A stretch of 64,000 nt of DNA from Yponomeuta sedellus (GCA_934045075.1 OW203734.1:4212269-4276268); one strand, 5' to 3'; shown: positions 52,401-61,394, numbered from the stretch's first letter. Notes: generated by a model not told the origin, from the letters alone. Program-made: numbers and translations.

Positions 52401-53670
52401 CTATCCATTGACGCCCTAGCAACATTGTTTTGCCATTGTCTATAATATACAATTTTAATCGTTTTATCACATCTTTATGCCGCACTAGCGGTGTAATCAT
52501 TCCCCTTGGCTTCACTAATTCCCCCGTGTAATAACGTAATACTAGATCACAGGTTTCAATCGTGTGGTTATTAAAATGTTGTAAATAAGTTTCATGACTG
52601 ATACACGATACACCACTGCCTGTGTCACACTCCATCTTAAACTGTTTACCATCTATAATTAAGGGTATCCTAATTGGTGGATAAGGGTCTAACGATAACA
52701 ATTGATTAATAGAAGTAAACATTACCTCTTCGCTACTGCCACTGCTCACGCTGAGATTTAAATTCTCCATCTGTGACGTAGCCCCCGCTTCGTAGGTATA
52801 TTCCATATTACCATAGTTTACTTCCGTTACTCGTGGACACACACGACGCAAATGTCCTGCTTGATTGCACACACGACATACGAAGCGTCGGTACTTGCAG
52901 ACTGCCGAGCTGTGTTGCTTGCCGCACACACGGCATGCGTCGCGTGGCTCGCGTGTGGGCCCTGTCCCGTTGCCGCTGCCACCTGCTTCGCCTCGTGAAG
53001 GTCCAGCGCCTCCGTTTGTCTGTACAGGCCGTGATGCGCCACCTCCGCCACGCCAGGATATGCGCGCGCGTGACGTCACACCGCCTACGCCCCGGTCCCG
53101 TGTCATTGCCTGACACTCTGTCTTGTATGGTCCTCCCTGGGTCTTCTCGTCACATTGAACCAACGCTGCATCCTTTTCTGCTGCTTCCATGCTCAAGGCT
53201 ATTCTGCACGCCTTGCTGAAGTCGAGTGTTTCCTCGGAAAACAAACGTTGTCGTATAGTCTCACTTGCTAAGCCGCATACCAATCTATCGCGTAAACTTT
53301 CGTCTAGCCAATTCCCAAACTCGCATGTTTTTGTCAGCTTCCGCAGTTCTGCTATGTAATCTGCTATTTTCTCACCACTAATCTGCTTCCTGTGGTGGAA
53401 TTTAAATCTTTCCGACAAAACACTGGGGGGTGGTTGTAAGTGTTGCGCCATAATTTGTGTTAACTGTGCGAAAGTCTTCGTAGTTGGTGCGCACGGTGTG
53501 CAAAGGTTTACCAATAACTCGTAACTTGCTGCTCCCATGACAGTGACCAGCGTTGGTACCCGCAGCTCCTCCTTTATGTTGTTAACCACGAAATATTGTT
53601 CCATTCGCTCCACGTATAACCTCCAATTGTCAGTGTCCATATTAAACTCCGCGATTTTTCCGATCGACAT
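49474..53670 (-). CDS. Gag-Pol polyprotein of the Ty3/Gypsy-type element
   Basis: It is a single uninterrupted ORF of 1398 residues from the methionine of MSIGKIAEFNM. The open frame extends 51 codons upstream through the primer-binding site into the LTR, so this first methionine outside the LTR is the likely start. Gag occupies residues about 1-300 and has two zinc knuckles, C-x2-C-x3-H-x4-C (246-258) and C-x2-C-x4-H-x4-C (265-278). The protease has DTGSG (349-353). The reverse transcriptase has FLDD (634-637). RNase H carries D783, E824 and D849. Integrase has an HHCC zinc finger (H999, H1002, C1032, C1035) and D1063, D1117, E1153 with D-x35-E spacing. The tail is Ser/Pro-rich and basic. 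Gag and Pol are in one frame, so no frameshift is needed. All catalytic residues are present, so it is potentially active. Confidence 0.95.
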   Translation of the reverse strand: MSIGKIAEFNMDTDNWRLYVERMEQYFVVNNIKEELRVPTLVTVMGAASYELLVNLCTPCAPTTKTFAQLTQIMAQHLQPPPSVLSERFKFHHRKQISGEKIADYIAELRKLTKTCEFGNWLDESLRDRLVCGLASETIRQRLFSEETLDFSKACRIALSMEAAEKDAALVQCDEKTQGGPYKTECQAMTRDRGVGGVTSRARISWRGGGGASRPVQTNGGAGPSRGEAGGSGNGTGPTREPRDACRVCGKQHSSAVCKYRRFVCRVCNQAGHLRRVCPRVTEVNYGNMEYTYEAGATSQMENLNLSVSSGSSEEVMFTSINQLLSLDPYPPIRIPLIIDGKQFKMECDTGSGVSCISHETYLQHFNNHTIETCDLVLRYYTGELVKPRGMITPLVRHKDVIKRLKLYIIDNGKTMLLGRQWIVELGIQLTGMSHPADVNNVSSDKDFNVDKFSSRYCKVFADGLGRFTGGTVGIHLRPGARPVFLRARPLAYALREPVERALDQLVRDDILTPVERSDWATPIVPVLKKDGNLRICADYKLTLNKVIEVDRYPLPKVDDLLTRLHGGQRFTKIDLSQAYAQLVLDDSSKYTVINTHKGMFRYNRLVYGLSSSPGIFQRRLEQMFADLPQVGVFLDDVIITGRSTPEHIENLHKVFDRLERYGLRVKKEKCEFFAESITYLGYVIDKEGVHTCPDKVKAIENTAIPSNVSELRAFIGMIMYYAKFVKNISTILAPLYALLRADVPFEWSSECQRAFEEVKRQLVSSSVLVHYSQDLPLILTADASGVGVGAVISHMTPQGERPVAYASRALSAAERAYSQIDREALAIIFGIRKYHQYLYGRRFTLRTDHKPLTYIFGNKVGIPIMAASRLQRWAVLLTGYSYDIEYVASTKNCADALSRLPPVNRKTKKVNEVTYVNFVEKFLPITNEDVRRETAKDVILSRILLYIRSGWPKECPQEDLRVFYARKQELYVDNGCVMWGYRMIIPMSLRSAVLKQLHSSHMGIVKTKGLARSYVWWPQVDADVEALCRGCDTCAAEADAPPRAPPAPWPYTALPWTRLHVDFLGPFKEKTFLVLIDTSTKWLEIFEMKSTNAHSVIRVLRATFARFGLPYELVSDQGPPFTSGELKQFLQNNGIRQLFSPAYHPASNGAAENAVKLCKRAIKKAYRDKLDIETALNTFLLAYRNSVHSTTGQTPAMMLQKRSLRSRLDLLSGDRLVEDRVQKAQQRQAQNTTDGTLREFSQGEPVWVRGYGTQDKWIKGTVVQADGSRSYTVDSGEGRLVKRHTDQVRHRSRLSITSMPGIEEGRDVGPLHESRVHNPGEAVVVGPIAGEGDQVTNSDSDENNAYASLSSSASVSPNAPLTPAQVSPPPQPGLAQPPAERRYPRRTRKPVVRLGIE

Positions 53671-53716
53671 TGTGTAAACGCCACTTATTGTTCTCCACGC
53701 ACGTAATTGTCCGAAA

Positions 53717-53729
53717 ATCCTCGTCGCCA
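53717..53729 (-). promoter_or_regulatory. Primer-binding site, tRNA-Ser(GCT) type
   Basis: TGGCGACGAGGAT on the minus strand begins one base inside the 5' LTR. It is complementary to the 3' end of animal tRNA-Ser(GCT) (ATCCTCGTCG plus CCA). Confidence 0.85.
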
Positions 53730-53730
53730 C

Positions 53731-53881
53731 TGAAGAATACCAGCCCAATCCTGCCGGATTAGCAATAATAAGACGGAACGATGTGATCGAGACACCATTT
53801 ATTGAAAGACAAAAGCTTGACAAGCGGTTTCTTACTACCCTTAGGTAGAATTCTACACTGTTATAAACTACCTACATTACA
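53731..53881 (-). repeat. 5' LTR
   Basis: It is the same 151 bp as the 3' LTR. It must supply promoter and transcription start, but I could not identify a clear TATA box; a TTATAACAGTG stretch is the best candidate. Confidence 0.95.
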
Positions 53882-53930
53882 GTTTTGTCCTGGTGTACAA
53901 TAAAGAATATTCTTATCTTATCTTAATAGA
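53882..53930 (+). repeat. CR1-like LINE 3' end, right part, with right target duplication
   Basis: GTTTT (duplication) is followed by GTCCTGGTGTACAATAAAGA and the (TTATC)n tail, restoring the sequence found intact at 38.34-38.39 kb. Confidence 0.8.
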
Positions 53931-53984
53931 TCTTATCTAGAATCTTAGAGTTAAAAATGTAATATCATTAAGTTAAATTACTTC

Positions 53985-54245
53985 TTCTTCTTCTTCAGGC
54001 TATATTAGTCCACTGCTAGACACAGCCTTCCCCCAATAAGCGCCATAGCGCAAGGTTGTGCCATCATTGGGGAGTAGTGTCCATAATCCCCACTCTGGGC
54101 ATGCGGGTTGGGGATCGCAGTTTGGTGGAATTGTACTGCAGGGGGCGCTGCTGCCCACCCCCCGGTTTGTGTCCCTTAGTCACCTTTTACGACACCTGCG
54201 GGAAGATTTTGGGTTGGTGCTATTCTCTAGGCCGAACACCACACA
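53985..54245 (-). repeat. SINE-F, near full length
   Basis: (TTC)n at the left is the reversed tail, then GGCTATATTAGTCCACTGCT through the body to GCTATTCTCTAGGCCGAACA. Confidence 0.78.
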
Positions 54246-54520
54246 GCAGTAAAATTACGTCAGATTGTTTATTTTCTGATAACTTCTTGACGAATGATCA
54301 GATATAAATAAGATCTCAATTGATTTGTTGTATTTACCATAGCCAGCGGTCACAATGAACCTCGAGCCCTCGCCTATTCTCTTCTGTTTGAGCTTCTTCA
54401 AGTCTCTTCAGTACATTTAGTCTGAAACGTCTTCTTTGCGTCTTTGTCGCATCCTTCTGTGTAGCCGCTGCCATAGGCTTAACAAAATCTGAAAGATTCT
54501 TTATGAAGTTACTAATCTAT
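54246..54520. other. No recognised feature
   Basis: No repeat family or ORF with motifs. Confidence 0.4.
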
Positions 54521-54521
54521 T

Positions 54522-55026
54522 ATATTATTTTAATGCACGAACCCGTGCTATGGACAATTTTAAAAATCTATGTAGTGCCAAATACGTACGTAGTTAGTTA
54601 GTTACACCTGAGATTTCCGCACTTAGCCTCATAGTTGGGCCATTGTACCTAGCAAGCGCTGAGGTACGCTAACACCTCAGGCACTAGGGTTTCCTTACGA
54701 TGTTTTCCTTCACGGTCAGCGATTAGTATTGCTACTATAATTTCACAAATGTACATAACTTACAAAACAAAGTCATTGGTACATGCTGGGGTTCGAACCC
54801 ACGACCTCCCGATTGAGAAGCCGGCGTTCTAAACCGCTCCGCTACCACCGCTTTAAAAAAAATACGTACGTAATACAGAGAGTATTGTAAAGAGGTTCGA
54901 AATTTCACTGATGCCGGTGAGTCACCCATTAGCTTTAATTGGAAGAGCGCTGGCACGGATAGCCAGAGGTCGCGGGTTCCAATCCCGGCATGGGTGGAAT
55001 TTTTAGCCTCTAAATAGGTTTTTACC
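54522..55026 (+). repeat. Family A composite containing a nested SINE-B
   Basis: The reversed long terminus (TTTTAATGCACGAACCCGTG) is at the left, and the plus unit with damaged A-box (TTAGCTTTAATTGGAAGAGC) and short terminus at the right. SINE-B sits between. AATCTATT flanks it (54514-54521, 55027-55034), a weak 8-bp match. Confidence 0.75.
54593..54859 (-). repeat. SINE-B, full length, 13-bp target duplication
   Basis: The tRNA-like head AGCGGTGGTAGCGGAGCGGT and B box GGTTCGAACCCCAGC are intact on the minus strand. The tail ends in (TAAC)n. AAATACGTACGTA flanks it (54580-54592, 54860-54872). It inserted into family A, so this SINE moved after that family A copy. Confidence 0.85.
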
Positions 55027-55034
55027 AATCTATT

Positions 55035-55940
55035 TTACAAGAATTTCTCTACATTGTGTCTAGATCAATGTTTCATCTTGCTACTCATAAATAGATAGCG
55101 CTGTTAATACTAAATAAAAAAAGACACTAAATAGACAAAAACAAAACTCAAGCCAAAAATAAAAATAACAAAAAATATGAAACAAAATTTTTTCCTCTTC
55201 TTCTTTGATCCTTTTAGTCCTCCGTGGAGTCTGGGGCTGACACAAGAGCTTTCTATTTATCTTCACGCCTAGGAACTCCGTTGCTCCCTTGTCTTTCGTC
55301 TCAGAGAGAAAGCGGATCTCTTCCACGACTGGGACGGTCTTCCGGGTCGTCGTGAGCATCCGACGGTTTCCTATCGAAAGGCAACTTCTGAAAGTAATGA
55401 CCCGATGGTCGTCGCGGTGTATGTCCCAGCCAACGCCATTTACATTCTTAAGCTGATTCTTGAGCTACGGGTTTTTACAATGATTTATCGCAATATTCAC
55501 TAAATATGACTTAAACGGTCTATAGATATTCGACCCTATAGATCGTTTACGTTAAATAAACTTCTTGGGTTTTGGGATGTATGTAATGTATAAAAGAAAC
55601 AGTCACTCTACCTAACAAGACATTAATATGAGCTGAAAGTACGCGGAACATTTTCTTGGCTCGTAATCAGATTTCCTTGAGTACAGCGTACATGAAATGT
55701 TATACGCCATTCGATTCTCGCTCTTATTTCACTACGAACAAGTAGAACAGTTAGTAGGTTTGAAAATACCTAAGCCAGACAGTATGGCGCGTGCATTCAC
55801 TAATGGTGGCTATAAATTTACGACCATGGCCGATGGACAAAGAGGAGTAGCTTTAAGTACTTTTTTAGCTCCATATCCACGTTTAAATGCGATCTCTATT
55901 TAAGTTTTTTGTGGAGCGTCGGCGTACCTAAATATGAATA
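55035..55940. other. No recognised gene; one unexplained 68-codon ORF
   Basis: A plus-strand ORF at 55697-55903 reads well near its end (ARAFTNGGYKFTTMADGQRG) but matches no family I can name. No surrounding exon structure was seen. Confidence 0.3.
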
Positions 55941-55984
55941 CATCGAACGCCGGATGTTAGAAATATAAGACATCAGATTAATCA

Positions 55985-56330
55985 GCCATTTAACGCCAAC
56001 TGCCGGCCATCAGACTCCATCGTGGTTTTCCAAGCAGTCTTGTTCCGTTTGCATCCAGCGACTCATCGCCACCGTAACCAGGTCGTCAGACCATCTGGCG
56101 GAGGGCCTGCATACGCTGCGTCGTGGTTGCCAGTTCAGAATTTTATATTTATAGCTCAAAGAATTCTCAGTTCAAGTGGCAGTGTTCGGGGCACTGATGG
56201 CCGTCGATCGAAAAAGTTCTGACCAGGAAACCACACATCTGACGACCTTGTCACGGTGGGGGGGATTGCAGGAAGCTTAAAAACCATGAGAGAGGTCCTG
56301 GAGTGGCGGTCAAATGGCTGATTATCATGA
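55985..56330. pseudogene. RTE-like LINE C-terminus (subfamily O) in foldback form
   Basis: Minus-strand sequence at 55985-56115 (reverse of GATGGTCTGACGACCTGGTT) is followed by plus-strand sequence at about 56215-56330 (CATCTGACGACCTTGTCACG, GGTCAAATGGCTGATTATCA) from the same ORF end. The central about 100 bp is unrelated. Both are damaged. Confidence 0.6.
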
Positions 56331-56404
56331 TGATGAAATAAGCTATTCGGCTGCCTAGTCCCTTCTGTGGACCGTAACCGTCATCTTCTATGGTATAAAA
56401 ATGA

Positions 56405-56575
56405 ATCGCTGAATGTGTTGGTAAGCGGAAATCTCGAGAGCAGCTGAACCGATTACGCTAATTCTTTTTTTAGAATATTCCTTAAAGTACGATGATTGTT
56501 TTTAGGGAGGGAAACGTTAAAAAAAATAAAGAATTGACGTTTAGGCGGTACGAAGTTCGCTGGGTCAGCTAGTAT
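56405..56575. repeat. Unidentified interspersed repeat (Q)
   Basis: AATCTCGAGAGCAGCTGAAC and GCTGGGTCAGCTAGTA are reminiscent of lepidopteran interspersed repeats. A weak match lies at 40.49 kb. The ends are uncertain. Confidence 0.35.
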
Positions 56576-57050
56576 TTAATAACTTGTCGGTGCAGCACGG
56601 GCACATACCGGTAACTTCATTGCCTAGTACATTCAAGGGTACATCACCTTTAAATACGTATAATATTCTAGTCAGTTGCATTAAAGCAGTTGACTCAGCA
56701 AAAACAATGTACACGTGACCTTTTTGATCAGTATAGCTTCTCTTTTCACTCACTTTTTTTCTTTCTATATTTCCTTCTATGATGTTTTTAAAAATGGACC
56801 GTATTAAAAGTTACTGTGTGGTCGTCTTGAAAATTCTGATGACGTTTAATTTGACTTTCTGCACCTATTAATGTAGGTTTGCTTGACCTCGCATGACATT
56901 AATGCCATTTAAGGTTAAAAGTGTTTTTGAGCTCATAAATTTACCTGACTTAATTTTAAAGCTATCTTGAAGGTTACCTCAAAAACCTGCAATTTTTGAC
57001 GTATTTCAAAAATCTATTAGTGTTTAATGCAATGAAAACTTCTGTAGGCG
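56576..57050. other. No recognised feature
   Basis: The minus-strand ORF at 56565-56753 has no recognised motif. Confidence 0.4.
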
Positions 57051-57052
57051 CT

Positions 57053-57275
57053 CACGACCTCTGTAACGCAGAGGTAGCGCAACTGTCAGTCTGCCTACAA
57101 TGCGAGAGGTCCCGGGTTCGAACCCCGGCTGGAGACAAAAAACTCCAGGTCTTGGACGTTTACATGTTTGTGATATCGCTGTTTCTGGTTTCCACGTCAC
57201 AGAGTATCCTAGTGTGGGGCCTGAAGTAATATATGTGCCTGAAAATGTTATATTTAAAAAAATGTTATATATTGT
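57053..57275 (+). repeat. SINE-D
   Basis: It has the head CTCTGTAACGCAGAGGTAGC with a small insertion, B box GGGTTCGAACCCCGGC, body CAGGTCTTGGACGTTTACAT, and a weak tail. Confidence 0.78.
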
Positions 57276-57282
57276 TCGATCG

Positions 57283-57655
57283 ATAACAACCCTTGTATAT
57301 CCTCACTACTGGGGCACGAGTCTCTTCCTGCATCGTAAGAGGGTTAGGTCTTACTCCAGGATGGGGGCCAAGTCCGGGCCAGTCCGTTACTGGAGGATTG
57401 TAAGACAGTGGCGGGCTTTACTGACAGAAGGTTTCAAGCCACCCAGAAAGTCTCTGACATGGCATAACGACTGCCATAACATTACAGCCGGCCCCAACGG
57501 CTTATCGTGCCTTGCGAAGCACGAACGCGCTCGGAAAAATGCCACTGGCGGTAGTCACGGGACGGACACCCATCCTGCACCTAACCGCGCCTGATGTTGT
57601 TTAACTCAAGTGATTGAATGCAATCACACGATTCGACTAGGCCACGAGCGCTTCA
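57283..57655 (-). repeat. Repeat E, full length
   Basis: CAACCCTTGTATATCCTCAC to CGACTAGGCCACGAGCGCTT. Both ends are present. It contains a short duplication (AGTCCGGGCCAGTCCG). Confidence 0.8.
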
Positions 57656-57720
57656 TATTGAAAGAAACTAAATCATCCTCGGCTTGATGACACAGAATAA
57701 GATATACTCGGCTCCAACGG

Positions 57721-58638
57721 TTGGAGACATTGGTTGACCTTGGGATACTTGGAAGAATAGGTTTTCATCCATGCATTCTAAGTGATCGATGGGTGAAGCC
57801 AGTGAAAGCTCGCGAAGAGTGGAGGCATCATGTCAACAAGAGAGATTCGTTAAGAGAATTCTTTAAAGAAACAAACATCTTGACAGTTGCCAGTCAGTAT
57901 ATCTATGAAAATATTATGTATGTCAGGAAAAATATTAGCAACTTTAAAACTGCAGGTAGCCAACACTATGTAAATACTAGAAATAAACATAAACTTTTGA
58001 TCCCAAGATTTAGGCTGGCAAAGGTTAATACATCCTTCATGGGGCATTGTATACGCTTCTACAATAAAATCCCTGAAGATATATTACGTTTGACTGAAGC
58101 GCGGTTCAAAAAATGTGTAAAGTACACTTTGTGCCAAAAGAGTATAATATTAAGGATTATTTAGATGATAATGATGTTTGGAGTTCAAGCATGTAAAATT
58201 CACGAGTTTTGTAGAATCTGTGTAAATTCTGTTCATTAAGTAATTTGAAAAGACTGAGGGCGAGATAAATAGTCGCTTCTAAGAACGAGTCTTAGCGAAA
58301 GCAATTGCTTAAGAATCGATTTGTCTATCATAGACAGTACTTTGGCACTCTCTAAGTCGCGAAACCTGGACTAATTCTTAGCATTGGCCTAAGAACATGC
58401 TTAGCTAAGCAAACGTATATTTTAGTAAGGCATTGATACTTAGCTAAGTTAGCCTGAAGTAATGCTTAGGGAAGCATGAGTACGGACTTGGGCTAAGCAA
58501 CGACTATTTATCTCGCCCTAAGTTTGGAGTTTTTTTCTCCAAAATGATCCAGATTTTGAAATGGACACCTAGTTTGACTTTTAACGTTCATTAAGCCGCA
58601 GTATCTGCGCTACTTTGAATAAAACCTTTTCATTTCAA
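57721..58638 (+). pseudogene. Jockey/CR1-like LINE: C-terminal reverse-transcriptase fragment and 3' UTR, split by a MITE
   Basis: The 147-codon open frame contains RDSLREFFKETNILTVASQY, NTRNKHKLLIPRFRLAKVNT and YNKIPEDILRLTEARFKKCV, the conserved C-terminal pattern of jockey-superfamily polymerases. It ends after LCQKSI, and a frameshift leads to KDYLDDNDVW. The 3' UTR resumes after the MITE with TTTCTCCAAAATGATCCAGA and ends AATAAAACCTTTTCATTTC. The amino-terminal endonuclease and polymerase core are absent. Confidence 0.8.
58258..58518. mobile_element. MITE with 18-bp perfect terminal inverted repeats
   Basis: The ends GGGCGAGATAAATAGTCG and CGACTATTTATCTCGCCC are exact inverses. The interior has many CTTAG/CTAAG motifs in both orientations (CTTAGCTAAG) and could fold extensively. 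Adjacent bases are GA and TA, so a target duplication is not clear. Confidence 0.8.
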
Positions 58639-58732
58639 GAAAACATACTTGCACACTACACCTAACCATCGGTAGATCCGGCTTCTAGCTTGGTACGTAC
58701 GTACGAAGAGGCATGGGACGAAAGAAAAAAAT

Positions 58733-59300
58733 GGGACGATTGCCCAGAGCGAACCGTGACTGTTAAAACGGGTTTGACGGGGAATTTAAGAATTTATCGA
58801 AGGAAATGGGTGTTTTAGTAGGAAAATCGGACTTTTAACCGTATTTTAAGAAAACTATGCACGCAATTTTTTTTCTTTTTATAGATTCGTGAAGCCGGCA
58901 ACGAGACGCGTCCAACGAGTTGCCGCAAGAGTATGTGGGAGCAGAAACTAAAATGAGTTTTTACCTGATGTATGAAAAAGACGGTGCCCTAAGGTAGACT
59001 TTAGAGACTAGGTGGAAATCGATAAAACGGCGATAAAACGCAAGATATTTCACGTAGCGGGCTGGGCGAGGTCTCCAAAAATATTGGGACGATTGCCCGG
59101 AGCGTACCGTGACTGTTAAAACGGGTTTTAGGGGGAATTTAGGAATTTATCGAAGAAAATGGGTGTTTTTAGTAGGAAAATCGGACTTTTAACCGTATTT
59201 TAAGAAAACTATGCACGCAAAATTTTTTCTTTTTACAGATTCGCGAAGCCGGCGACAAGACGCGTCCAACGAGGTGCCGCAAGAGTAGGTGGGCTTTAAA
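58733..59300 (+). repeat. Tandem duplication, 353-bp period, with exon-like cores
   Basis: GGGACGATTGCCC starts at 58733 and 59086. Each copy contains GTTAAAACGGGTTT, AAATCGGACTTTTAACCGTA, a T-rich tract ending TATAG or ACAG, then a 46-bp segment starting ATTCG.GAAGCCGGC and ending CGCAAGA before GTATGT or GTAGGT. The 46-bp segment could be a small exon encoding REAGN/DxTRPT. No flanking exons were found. Confidence 0.7.
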
Positions 59301-59404
59301 CTTAAGCTGCACAAGCTTGAGACGATCAGAAGGTGCTCTGTACTGCCGTATGTTTTATATGCAAAGACTAGGAGTTCCCTTCCGAATATGTTTTTAGTTA
59401 CGAT

Positions 59405-59640
59405 TTAACGAGCGTAAATGCTCCAGAAACTTCATGAAACATGTACTTTTTATTCTGAGGCCATTGATGATAACTTTTCGCTTTGCTCTTAAACGGTGAA
59501 GGAAAACACATACATAACCGCACGCTTGTATCCCAGAGGGGCAGGCAGAGACCAGGGACTGCCACTTGCCACGATCCTGACAGATCACCTTCGCTTCACC
59601 AACGTTCATAAGTCGTTGCATGCCGCACGCCGGTTCCAGA
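59405..59640 (-). pseudogene. LINE C-terminal fragment (family N)
   Basis: The minus-strand frame reads NVGEAKVICQDRGKWQSLVS then ACPSGIQACG. It shares this end with 28.96-29.06 kb. There are no other domains. The clade is unknown. Confidence 0.5.
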
Positions 59641-59767
59641 TACTTTTTATCTTTCCCTTTGCTAATACATCCCCTATTTAGTCGATGTATGTCCGCCTGG
59701 GACGTCCCTTACCAGCCCTTCCACTCACATTCGCAATGTATATTTGGTGAAGGAACACATCGTGTAC

Positions 59768-59922
59768 GTAATACAGACAATATTGTAAAGAGGTTCGAAA
59801 TTTCACTGATGCCGATGAGTCGCCCATTAGCTCAGTTGGAAGAGCGCTGGCACGGATAGCCAGAGGTCGCGGGTTCGAATCCCGGCATGGGTGGAATTTT
59901 TAGCCTCAAATAGGTTTTTAAA
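59768..59922 (+). repeat. Family A, single truncated unit with 11-bp target duplication
   Basis: It has CGCCCATTAGCTCAGTTGGA and B box GGTTCGAATCCCGG and ends in the short terminus. ACATCGTGTAC flanks it (59757-59767, 59923-59933). The target is a SINE-B/C body (GGAACACATCGTG). Confidence 0.87.
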
Positions 59923-59933
59923 ACATCGTGTAC

Positions 59934-60065
59934 AAACCAGACTGTCGGAGGTATCCAAATACCTCGGAACTAGAAATTGCCAATTCAATGCGTTGGCCAC
60001 GTGTGGTAATCATGCCCATGCTCACTGTCTCTCTGCCCTACTGTGGGATGTTTAAAGGCTGAATA
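59934..60065 (+). repeat. SINE-C tail (continuation of the SINE interrupted by family A)
   Basis: ATACCTCGGAACTAGAAATT, GTGTGGTAATCATGCCCATG and TCTCTCTGCCCTACTGTGGGA. Confidence 0.55.
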
Positions 60066-60126
60066 ATAATGTTTTTTTAAATCGTGTGCATCATCTAAGC
60101 ATTATCATAAACGTCATCTAAGCCGT

Positions 60127-60330
60127 ATGGGCCCAGAGAGGTGGGCAAAATCGTCACTGACTGGGTTCCGCGCGACGGATATCGCAAACGTGGCCGACCC
60201 AAGCGGAGATGGCGGGACGACCTCAAAACCTTTCTGCCGGGCTGGCAGGAAGGGCCATGAACAGGGAGGAGTGGACGACAAAAGGGGAGGCCTTTGCCCA
60301 GCAGTGGGACACAATCGAGGCTACATAAAA
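60127..60330 (+). pseudogene. RTE-like LINE, C-terminal end
   Basis: One frame reads EVGKIVTDWVPRDGYRKRGR and PKRRWRDDLKTFLPGWQEG. After a frameshift near 60255 the sequence continues AMNREEWTTKGEAFAQQWDT and ends IEAT plus stop. It resembles the tryptophan-rich RTE C-terminus but is a different subfamily from the YVQQWT copies. Confidence 0.7.
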
Positions 60331-60339
60331 AAAAATGTG

Positions 60340-61090
60340 CAACAACATATGGAAGCTTTTGCTCCGAATGCAAAAACTCTCACTAATTGACAAGCAGAAT
60401 AGAAGCGTTCCAATCTGCGGCTATAAAATCTATCGATATCATTCAGTGGCCAAAAAATTAAGCCAACTAAATCCCGCATCGATTTGCCCACAATTACATT
60501 GAGTACTTGGCTACATGCCAGCAGCCTGTGTATCATTGTCATTTATCAGATTTTGGCTAACGGTTATGTTACTAAGCTGACCGTTTGGTTTCAGAAATTG
60601 ACATTTGATTACATAAATACTTAACAAGATATCAGATTACAGGCGAGGTTAGGGTAACGGCGGCAGGCAAGGATGTCACAAACATGAAACTTAACGTAGT
60701 TAAGTTTCATGTCTGTATTCAAAAAAGTCCGTATTCAAAAATCGGGTAAAAGATACGCTGCAAAGTATCCCTAATGAACAAAGCTGAGCTCCTTAAATAC
60801 TTCATCACTACTACACACATAAATTAAACACACACACACACTCACACATTCACACACACAACCACACCAAATTACAGTAATATTAAATGCATAATTATTA
60901 TAGTGTGTACCAAATATTTTTAGCTTAGTTTTTCTTCCAAATTCGATGCTATTGTTAATTTTTTTGTAGAATCCTCATGAAACGAATTTACTAATGTGAT
61001 TCTAACCGTATAAGAAAAGCTCGTAATTGGCCTATGTTAAGTCCAATTAATTGTCTACCTAAATTATTGTATTTGCGCTGTGAGCTTCTT
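60340..61090. other. No recognised gene; (CA)n and a small hairpin
   Basis: A CA-rich microsatellite lies at about 60826-60862. A hairpin with 14-bp arms ACATGAAACTTAAC / GTTAAGTTTCATGT is at 60682-60712. Confidence 0.5.
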
Positions 61091-61094
61091 GTGA

Positions 61095-61330
61095 TTTTTC
61101 TTCTTCAGGCTATATTAGTCCACTGCTGGACATACTCTCCCCAAATGAGCGCATTAGGGGGTAATGCCCATAATCCCCAAGCTGAGCATGCGGGTTGGGG
61201 ATCGCAGTTTGGTAGAATTGTACTGCAGGGGGCGCTGCTGCCCACCATCCGGTTTGAGTCCCTTAGTCGCCTTTTACGACACCCGCGGGAAGAATTTGGG
61301 TTGGTGCTATTCTCTAGGCCGACACCACAC
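61095..61330 (-). repeat. SINE-F
   Basis: TTCTTCTTCAGGCTATATTA through GGTGCTATTCTCTAGGCCGA. The RTE-like end is present with small deletions. Confidence 0.77.
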
Positions 61331-61394
61331 AGGAGCAATCTTGTGATTAAATGAAATAAAAAATAAAAAATTAATATACGCGCAGACTGAGGCT

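Larger units (their letters stand above)
49174..53881 (-). mobile_element. Complete Ty3/Gypsy-type LTR retrotransposon (4708 bp)
   Basis: Two 151-bp direct LTRs start TG and end CA and read as identical. A tRNA-Ser-type primer-binding site, one Gag-Pol ORF, a polypurine tract and 5-bp target duplications are all in the expected order. No envelope-like ORF is present and no chromodomain is visible. Domain order protease-RT-RNase H-integrase is that of Ty3/Gypsy. The Ser primer and short LTRs suggest the mag lineage, by inference. The intact ORF and identical LTRs point to very recent insertion. Confidence 0.95.

Noticed and set aside
52808..53219. ORFs on both strands overlapping the Gag region
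   Set aside because: They are shadows of the GC-rich Gag-Pol coding sequence in other frames. The Gag-Pol frame has the zinc knuckles.
53671..53823. Upstream methionine in the LTR as Gag start
   Set aside because: It lies within the LTR and would translate the primer-binding site. The methionine after the primer-binding site is the conventional start.
57100..57594. 164-codon ORF
   Set aside because: It runs across SINE-D into repeat E in reverse. The reading is accidental.
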